Below are positions 7,405 to 11,498 of a stretch of DNA of 11,498 nt, one piece after another; the first letter of the stretch is position 1, and each line of letters begins with the position of its first letter. This DNA comes from Elusimicrobiota bacterium (GTDB lineage Bacteria; Elusimicrobiota; Elusimicrobia; Elusimicrobiales; Elusimicrobiaceae). Under the pieces are notes generated by a model, which was given only the letters and a program-made list of their open reading frames with translations, made no database searches and was not told where the DNA came from. A program made the translations under genes and the position numbers. The stretch spans positions 1 to 11,498 of the forward strand of contig JAIRLH010000058.1 in the NCBI GenBank assembly GCA_031259485.1, read 5' to 3'.

Positions 7405-8133
7405 ATGGTTTCTTTCATGATAAAATACAAAAATATTCTGCTGATACTGACGGTGCTTTTCTTCATAGGCAGTCTTGGCTTTGTGGGCGCGAATGTCTTT
7501 ATGGACGAATATGGCCCGAACACCGCCATAGCCTATGTGGGCGATGCCAAAATAAAGTTTAAACATTTTGAGAGCGCCTACCGCGCGGCAGAACGCCGGC
7601 AGCGCGAGGCCGGCCCCTCGGACACAGAGGAAGAAACCGCCGCCGATGATGCCGCAAAAAAATTAAAACAGGAAGTTTTACAGGCCATGATTACCGAAGA
7701 AAGCCTTGCGCAATCAGCGCGAAAATACGGCATCGGCGTGCCGGACTTGGAAATTGCTTACGACATAAAAAACACCTTCTCCGACAACGGCCTTTTCAAC
7801 AAAAAAGCCTATGTGTGGGTTGTGCGCAACCAGCTGGGCATGAATCCTGAGCAGTATGAAGCGGCGCTGCTTAAGCAAAAGATGGCAAACAAGTTCCAGA
7901 ACGCGTTGATACTTTCCGCCAAAATAACGCCGCAGGAGACGGAATTTATGCTCCCTAAAACAGAGGAGTCCAAACCAAAAAAAGGCACAAAACGGCAAAC
8001 CCTACCCAAGCCTGACAGCGAAGCTACCGCAATCGTGCTTACGCAGATAAAAGCTCAGTCGCTGGCGGACAGTTTTACGCGCCAGTTCAACGCGCAGGAA
8101 AGAGTAGAGCTTAAACATCAGGATAAGATTTAA
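7405..8133 (+). CDS. Membrane-anchored SurA_N/PpiD-like chaperone domain protein
   Basis: This 242-residue protein has a membrane anchor at about 10-31 followed by a periplasmic region resembling the N-terminal chaperone part of PpiD/SurA. Visible elements are an AYVGDAKIKFKHFESAY segment, an acidic Glu/Asp/Ala-rich insert (about 68-85), a helical LKQEVLQAMITEESLAQSARKYGI stretch split by a turn, and an FNKKAYVWVVRNQLGMNPEQYEAALLKQ-type helix region (cited in part, about 130-157). No parvulin PPIase domain follows; the rest is a Lys/Pro/Thr-rich linker and a short helical end. It starts 4 nt after the bactofilin stop, with a GGAGGAAT site inside the end of that gene, so the two are translated together. 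It may assist folding of exported envelope proteins. The family call is moderate. Confidence 0.75.
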   Translation: MVSFMIKYKNILLILTVLFFIGSLGFVGANVFMDEYGPNTAIAYVGDAKIKFKHFESAYRAAERRQREAGPSDTEEETAADDAAKKLKQEVLQAMITEESLAQSARKYGIGVPDLEIAYDIKNTFSDNGLFNKKAYVWVVRNQLGMNPEQYEAALLKQKMANKFQNALILSAKITPQETEFMLPKTEESKPKKGTKRQTLPKPDSEATAIVLTQIKAQSLADSFTRQFNAQERVELKHQDKI

Positions 8134-8140
8134 AATATCC

Positions 8141-9055
8141 ATGGCAAAGGCAAAGTTGCTGATAGCGGGCTCAATCGCTTTTGACGATATTAAAACGCAG
8201 CGCGCGCGCGCAAAAGGCGTGATAGGCGGCTCGGCGTCCTACGCCGGCATAGCGGCAAGCTATTTTGCTTTGCCCAAGCCTGTCGCGGTCGTTGGGACGG
8301 ATTTTTGCGCCAAGCACATCGCGCCTTTCAAAAAACGCGGCGTTGATTTAAGCGCGCTTGAAGTCAAAAAAGGCCGCACTTTTACGTGGGCTGCGAGTTA
8401 TGATAAGGATTTTAAAACAGCAAGAACGCTTGCGACACATTTAAATGTATTTGAAAATTTTATGCCGGTGCTTAAGGCGCGGGACAGGCGGGCGGATGCA
8501 GTTTTTTTGGCCAATATATCGCCGGCGCTGCAGACGGCCGTACTGGACCAGCTTTCGCCGCGGCCACGCCTGGTTGCCTGCGATACCATGAACCTGTGGA
8601 TAGAGCGCAACCGCGCGGAACTAATGAAATTAATTAAGCGGGTTGACGTTCTTTTTGTAAACGAAGCGGAAGTCCGCCAGCTTACGGGAAATTACAATCT
8701 CATAAAAGCCGGCCGCGCCGCGCTTAAATACGGTCCGCGCATAGTGATAATAAAGCTTGGCCCCAACGGCTCAATGCTTGTTACCAAAACCGAACTTTGC
8801 CAGATGCCGCCTTTTCTGGTGGAAGAGCCGCTTGACACCACCGGCGCGGGGGACAGCTTCGGCGGCGGGTTCGTCGGCTTTCTCGCCGGCGTCAGGAACT
8901 GGGCAGACATAAAAAATCTCAAACGCGGCGTGGCGGCGGGCACCGTAATGGCTTCTTTTGCGATAGAAAGTTTCAGCATAACAAGGCTGGCGGGCCTAAG
9001 CAAAAAAGAAATAAATTCTAGAATCTCGCAATACGCCGCCGGCCTTAGGATTTAA
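8141..9055 (+). CDS. PfkB/ribokinase-family sugar or nucleoside kinase
   Basis: This 304-residue cytoplasmic kinase should move the gamma-phosphate of ATP to a hydroxyl of a small sugar-like substrate. The two PfkB signatures are present: the N-terminal GGSASYAG glycine motif (29-36) and the C-terminal DTTGAGDSFGGG (232-243), with D238 as the expected catalytic base and an anion hole formed by GAG. Other stretches such as LNVFENF (101-107), ACDTMNLWI (146-154) and VNEAEVRQLTG (173-183) recall the 'ribokinase group C' branch, whose substrate is not known to me. It starts 7 nt after the preceding stop with only a weak upstream AGGA, so it probably ends the M23-bactofilin operon. Its link to envelope work is unclear. 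Confidence 0.9.
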   Translation: MAKAKLLIAGSIAFDDIKTQRARAKGVIGGSASYAGIAASYFALPKPVAVVGTDFCAKHIAPFKKRGVDLSALEVKKGRTFTWAASYDKDFKTARTLATHLNVFENFMPVLKARDRRADAVFLANISPALQTAVLDQLSPRPRLVACDTMNLWIERNRAELMKLIKRVDVLFVNEAEVRQLTGNYNLIKAGRAALKYGPRIVIIKLGPNGSMLVTKTELCQMPPFLVEEPLDTTGAGDSFGGGFVGFLAGVRNWADIKNLKRGVAAGTVMASFAIESFSITRLAGLSKKEINSRISQYAAGLRI

Positions 9056-9072
9056 ACGCGCTTATTTCTCGC

Positions 9073-9141
9073 TTTTGTAAAGGGGGTACCCGCGCGGTTT
9101 CTGCGTGAGGGAGGGATTTAATAAAGTCCCCCCTTGCTAAA
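9073..9141. repeat. Imperfect inverted repeat, possible REP/MITE-like remnant
   Basis: The left arm TTTTGTAAAGGGGG and right arm CCCCCCTTGCTAAA are near reverse complements, with a few mismatches. A G-rich stretch (GAGGGAGGG) sits between them. Short intergenic palindromes with C-runs next to TTGCTAAA are common dispersed repeats in some bacteria, from memory. One copy in one window cannot show that it is repeated. Confidence 0.3.
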
Positions 9142-9165
9142 CGGGGAAAACAGCCTGCAGGAGGC

Positions 9166-9194
9166 TTAACAGACAAGCGCAAAATTGATATAAT
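9166..9194 (+). promoter_or_regulatory. Promoter of tRNA-Thr, TTAACA-17-TATAAT
   Basis: TTAACA (9166-9171) and a perfect TATAAT (9189-9194) are spaced by exactly 17 nt, a near-consensus sigma-70 promoter. Transcription should start near 9201, giving a leader of about 50 nt before the tRNA. That leader contains a GC-rich stem-loop (9214-9228). Confidence 0.7.
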
Positions 9195-9250
9195 TTTTCT
9201 GCGGTTTTTACAGGGGGCTTACGGCCCCTGCGCAATAAAGACATAAAGAC

Positions 9251-9322
9251 GCCGAGGTAGCTCAACGGTTGAGCAACGGTTTTGTAAACCGTAGGTTGTG
9301 GGTTCAAATCCCATCCTCGGCT
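9251..9322 (+). tRNA. tRNA-Thr (anticodon TGT)
   Basis: The full cloverleaf can be drawn over 72 nt. The acceptor stem pairs GCCGAGG with CCTCGGC, and the discriminator base is T. The D arm is GCTC/GAGC with loop AACGGTT. The anticodon arm is ACGGT/ACCGT with loop TTTGTAA, so the anticodon TGT at 9283-9285 reads ACA and other ACN threonine codons. The variable loop is AGGTT. The T arm is GTGGG/CCCAT with loop TTCAAAT. No CCA is encoded. The serine protease gene starts about 40 nt downstream, so the two may share a transcript. Confidence 0.97.
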
Positions 9323-9363
9323 CTTTTAGATTTACGGAAGGTTTTGTTTCGGGTATGTGGTTT

Positions 9364-10143
9364 ATGAAAAGAACGTTTGCCGCAATATTGCTGTTTTTAC
9401 CGTGCCTCTCTTTCGCAGCGAAGACGCATACGCAGATAGCGGAAGAATTCGGGGATACTATTGTCTCCGTCAATGTGGCCAGAAAGGACGGCTCTACCCA
9501 CAGTGGGACGGGATTTATAGTGCATCCCGACGGCATAATAGCCACCGCCGGCCATGTGGTGGAAAATGCGGTTTTTGTAAACCTGACATTCAAAAACGGC
9601 GCAATATCCGACGAAGCAACGATACTTGACGTCACGCCCAATAAAGAAATTGACCTTGCTTTGCTCAAAATAAGCGCAAAAAATCTGCCGCATGTGATGT
9701 TTAAAAATTCCGACTATGTACGCGCCGGTGAAGAAATTACCGTCATTGGCAACCCGCGCCGGCTGCAGAATACAATAACCAACGGCCTTATATCGCAGCT
9801 GCGCCAAGTGCGCAAGGCAATTGTGTGGCAGCAGATAAGCGCGCCCATATCGCCCAGCAGCAGCGGCAGCCCCGTATTTAACGCGGGCGGGTATGTGATA
9901 GGGGTGGCGCTTTCCAGTCTGCGCGGCAGCGATAACCAGAATTTGAATTTCGCAATACCTTCAAATTATCTCATGCAGCTTATGTACGAAAATAATATCG
10001 CGCCCGAGCTTGAAACAAAAAAATCCGACGCTTCCCAGAACGGCGCGCCCCTGCGCCCGCGCGGTTTTGTTGACAAACTGCGCGACCATATCAAAAAATC
10101 GTGGTATATTCTGAAAGTGCGTATTTTGCAGATGCGGGATTGA
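9364..10143 (+). CDS. Secreted trypsin-like serine protease (HtrA/S1C-like, no PDZ)
   Basis: From the ATG at 9364 this gives 259 residues. It has a signal peptide of about 18 residues (KRTFAAILLFLPCLSFA) and probable cleavage after A18, so it should act in the periplasm or outside. The chymotrypsin-fold triad is seen as H64 in TAGHVV, D98 in DLALLK and S167 in SSSGSPVF. VIGNP (127-131) and NFAIPSNYL are typical of HtrA-like proteases. HtrA proteins normally carry one or two PDZ domains after this point; here only about 45 polar and basic residues remain, ending HIKKSWYILKVRIL. ATG at 9355 is an alternative start three codons earlier, and no ribosome-binding site decides between them. The open frame extends back into the tRNA gene, but that part is not coding. 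Confidence 0.88.
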   Translation: MKRTFAAILLFLPCLSFAAKTHTQIAEEFGDTIVSVNVARKDGSTHSGTGFIVHPDGIIATAGHVVENAVFVNLTFKNGAISDEATILDVTPNKEIDLALLKISAKNLPHVMFKNSDYVRAGEEITVIGNPRRLQNTITNGLISQLRQVRKAIVWQQISAPISPSSSGSPVFNAGGYVIGVALSSLRGSDNQNLNFAIPSNYLMQLMYENNIAPELETKKSDASQNGAPLRPRGFVDKLRDHIKKSWYILKVRILQMRD

Positions 10144-10169
10144 AGGCTTTTTGTAATCGCGCGTTTTAT

Positions 10170-10232
10170 AGTCCGCCATTGTTATAGCCATTCATTTCAG
10201 ATAATATAAAATTCCGTACTTAATAGCGGACT
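10170..10232. repeat. 11-bp inverted repeat with one mismatch, 41-nt loop
   Basis: AGTCCGCCATT (10170-10180) and AATAGCGGACT (10222-10232) are reverse complements except at one position. The enclosed 41 nt are AT-rich. It could be the ends of a small mobile-element remnant or a binding site. The loop is long for a terminator and no T-run follows. Confidence 0.4.
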
Positions 10233-10319
10233 GACATGTTGGAATAAAATTATTTAAAGACTCTGCGCGTAGTGCTTCAGTTTTCAAAAATCTAACAAGT
10301 TATATCTGTCCAAAAATTC

Positions 10320-10348
10320 TTGACAAGAGAGAAATAATTGTATAACAT
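10320..10348 (+). promoter_or_regulatory. Promoter of the pilin-like gene, TTGACA-17-TAACAT
   Basis: A perfect TTGACA (10320-10325) is followed after 17 nt by TAACAT (10343-10348, four of six matches). TATAAC (10341-10346) is a closer -10 match but at 15-nt spacing. Either places the start near 10353-10356, leaving a leader of about 50 nt before the ATG. The gene therefore probably has its own transcript, independent of the protease. Confidence 0.6.
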
Positions 10349-10390
10349 TGTCTTTAGTCAGTCTATTTGAGTAAAAAGCTAACCAGTAAT

Positions 10391-10396
10391 GAGGAG
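10391..10396 (+). promoter_or_regulatory. Ribosome-binding site GAGGAG of the pilin-like gene
   Basis: GAGGAG ends 6 nt before the ATG at 10403 and fixes that start. It overlaps a five-codon frame (ATG at 10389) whose TGA overlaps the real ATG as ATGA. That mini-frame has no ribosome-binding site of its own. Confidence 0.7.
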
Positions 10397-10402
10397 CCGG
10401 AT

Positions 10403-11498
10403 ATGACAAACAAAGTATCGCAACAGTGTAGACAAATCAGAAAAGTTTCCCTCCGTGGATTTACGCTTACGGAGTTATTGGTAGTGTTGATAGTAATAGC
10501 TGTGCTTGGAGCCGTAGCGACTCCGGTGTATGTAAAAGCAATAAAACGTTCCAGAGCAAGCGACGCATTGAAGGTATTATCGCTTGCGTCAGCAAAGCAG
10601 GAAGCGTATATGTTGAGCAATGAAGAGTATGCAAAGACGTTTAATGAACTCTCTGCGCCGGTTAAAGGGTTAGTGGGAGATAATTATGCAAAGGTGGGGT
10701 ATTTTGAGTATGAGATGAAAGACGGATGTATAATAGCAAAGAGAGAAGAGGATAAATATCAGATATACAGGAACTATGAGACAAATGAGACGGGATGTAT
10801 CGGAAAAGGGTGTGATAATTTACAGAACCTGATACCAACAAGAGAGAGCGTGGGATGTGAATTGGTAGGGATGAGAGAAGGAGAAGGAAATGAAGCAAAT
10901 AATCCATGCATAATAAATCCGACCCTGCCCGGGTGTAAAGAGACAGGTAGAGTAGAATGCGGGAGCACAAAGATATACGATGAAGCAAGTAACAAGTGTG
11001 TATGTCCAAATAGCTGTATAGCAGGGACGCTGAACGAAGAAAATTGTACATGCGCATGTCCGGCTGAAACATGTCCTGTAGGACAGGCAAGGGATAATAG
11101 ATGTGAGTGTAAATGTCCTGCGGATAAGCCGATATGGAGAAATAACAAATGTGAGGCATTAGGCGATTGCATGTATGGGGATACGACAGATGACGGGTGC
11201 GTTGGTGGACAGATACAGACATGCGATGAAAACGGACAATGGACAAGTATCTGTGAATGTCCTGAGGAAAAGCCATATTTTTACAATAATCAATGTAATA
11301 GATGCCAGGAAGGAAAGACAGAAGTAGGCGGAGCGTGTAAGACAGAGTGCCAAGATACGTGTCCAAGCGGATATGGAAGAGACACCGCAATACAATATCA
11401 GGAAGATGGGAGTTGTTGTAAGACATTCGAATGTGTTGGAGAGAGCAGCGGTGTATGCGGCAGATGCGGAACGCAGACAAGGACATGCGATACAAGCA
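10403..11498 (+). CDS. Type IV pilin-like protein with long Cys-rich repeat region, 3' end beyond window
   Basis: The frame is open for 365 codons to the window edge. A prepilin leader of 19 residues ends LRG, followed by FTLTELLVVLIVIAVLGAV: cleavage before F20, Glu at mature position 5, and a hydrophobic helix to about 39. Residues 40-130 look like a small pilin domain (RASDALKVLSLASAKQEAYM, then YFEYEMKDGC). From 132 on the protein becomes cysteine-rich: 34 Cys lie between 109 and 365, often as CxC or CxxC. Short modules repeat, such as CPNSC...NCTCA and CPAETC...RCECK, and CPADKPIWRNNKC (238-250) with CPEEKPYFYNNQC (286-298). The visible end, CGRCGTQTRTCD, recalls thrombospondin-type or related modules. 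It is presumably exported through a type IV pilus or type II secretion machine and disulfide-bonded. Of its 17 Arg codons, 15 are AGA/AGG, unlike the neighbours. Binding partner and role are unknown. Confidence 0.88.
   Translation, partial: MTNKVSQQCRQIRKVSLRGFTLTELLVVLIVIAVLGAVATPVYVKAIKRSRASDALKVLSLASAKQEAYMLSNEEYAKTFNELSAPVKGLVGDNYAKVGYFEYEMKDGCIIAKREEDKYQIYRNYETNETGCIGKGCDNLQNLIPTRESVGCELVGMREGEGNEANNPCIINPTLPGCKETGRVECGSTKIYDEASNKCVCPNSCIAGTLNEENCTCACPAETCPVGQARDNRCECKCPADKPIWRNNKCEALGDCMYGDTTDDGCVGGQIQTCDENGQWTSICECPEEKPYFYNNQCNRCQEGKTEVGGACKTECQDTCPSGYGRDTAIQYQEDGSCCKTFECVGESSGVCGRCGTQTRTCDTS

Larger units (their letters stand above)
9056..9250. other. Spacer with inverted repeats before tRNA-Thr
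   Basis: This 195-nt spacer carries several structured pieces and no gene. TTTTGTAAAGGGGG (9073-9086) and CCCCCCTTGCTAAA (9128-9141) form imperfect inverted arms around a GC-rich centre. Stem AGCCT/AGGCT with loop GCAGG lies at 9152-9166. A GGGGC/GCCCC stem with loop TTACG lies at 9214-9228. None is followed by a T-run on the plus strand, so none is called a terminator for the kinase operon. The tRNA promoter lies at 9166-9194. Confidence 0.5.
10144..10402. other. Spacer between protease and pilin-like gene
   Basis: This 259-nt AT-rich spacer marks the change from the neighbours' GC-rich style to the composition of the pilin-like gene. It contains an inverted repeat (10170-10232), a TTGACA promoter (10320-10348) and the GAGGAG ribosome-binding site (10391-10396). 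I see no terminator with a T-run after the protease stop and no RNA gene. Confidence 0.5.

Noticed and set aside
9211..9230. GC-rich hairpin as a terminator
   Set aside because: No T-run follows on either strand, and on the plus strand it lies between a good promoter and the tRNA, so it belongs to the tRNA leader.
9298..9363. Upstream extension of the serine protease into the tRNA gene
   Set aside because: The extra residues are translated tRNA sequence, and the signal peptide begins at MKRTF.
10389..10406. Five-codon upstream frame overlapping the pilin-like ATG as ATGA
   Set aside because: It has no ribosome-binding site and such short frames arise readily by chance. The GAGGAG inside it serves the ATG at 10403.
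10662..11495. Long minus-strand open frame (277 codons) opposite the Cys-rich region
   Set aside because: It has no recognisable domain, is rich in Leu, Ser, His and Tyr as expected for the complement of purine-rich coding DNA, and the plus strand carries a clear start, signal and Cys pattern.

Overview
The window looks like a chromosomal segment of a diderm bacterium of moderate GC content. I suspect the phylum Elusimicrobiota, because type IV pilin-like genes sit scattered among housekeeping genes, but I could not test this. The main support is the mix of a Firmicutes-like radA-yacL-ispD-ispF-cysS order with envelope genes (M23 peptidase, bactofilin, lipoprotein). No phage, transposase, CRISPR array or rRNA was seen.

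Left half (1-5753, minus strand). A compact run reads right to left: a truncated type IV pilin remnant, radA (DNA repair and recombination), a YacL-like PIN/TRAM membrane protein, ispD and ispF (two steps of the MEP isoprenoid pathway), a small probable lipoprotein, and cysS, which runs off the left edge. Short gaps and overlaps suggest one operon from yacL onward. The order matches the radA-disA-yacL-ispD-ispF-...-cysS cluster of Bacillus, but disA, the c-di-AMP synthase gene, is absent.

Divergent spacer (5754-6022). An AT-rich stretch holds a candidate leftward promoter, a 13-nt palindrome and possible rightward start signals.

Middle (6023-9055, plus strand). Four closely packed genes encode an M23 peptidase with an N-terminal membrane anchor and coiled coil, a bactofilin, a membrane-anchored SurA_N-like chaperone without a PPIase domain, and a PfkB-family kinase. 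The first three look like a cell-envelope or cell-shape module.

Right part (9056-11498, plus strand). A spacer with imperfect inverted repeats carries a good promoter for a tRNA-Thr(UGU) gene. Next comes a secreted trypsin-like serine protease without a PDZ domain. A second spacer carries a TTGACA promoter for the most unusual gene: an open-ended ORF with a type IV pilin N-terminus and a pilin-like domain, continuing into a long cysteine-rich repeat region (34 Cys in the last 257 visible residues). Its codon use differs clearly from its neighbours. It is the best candidate here for an undescribed surface-structure component.
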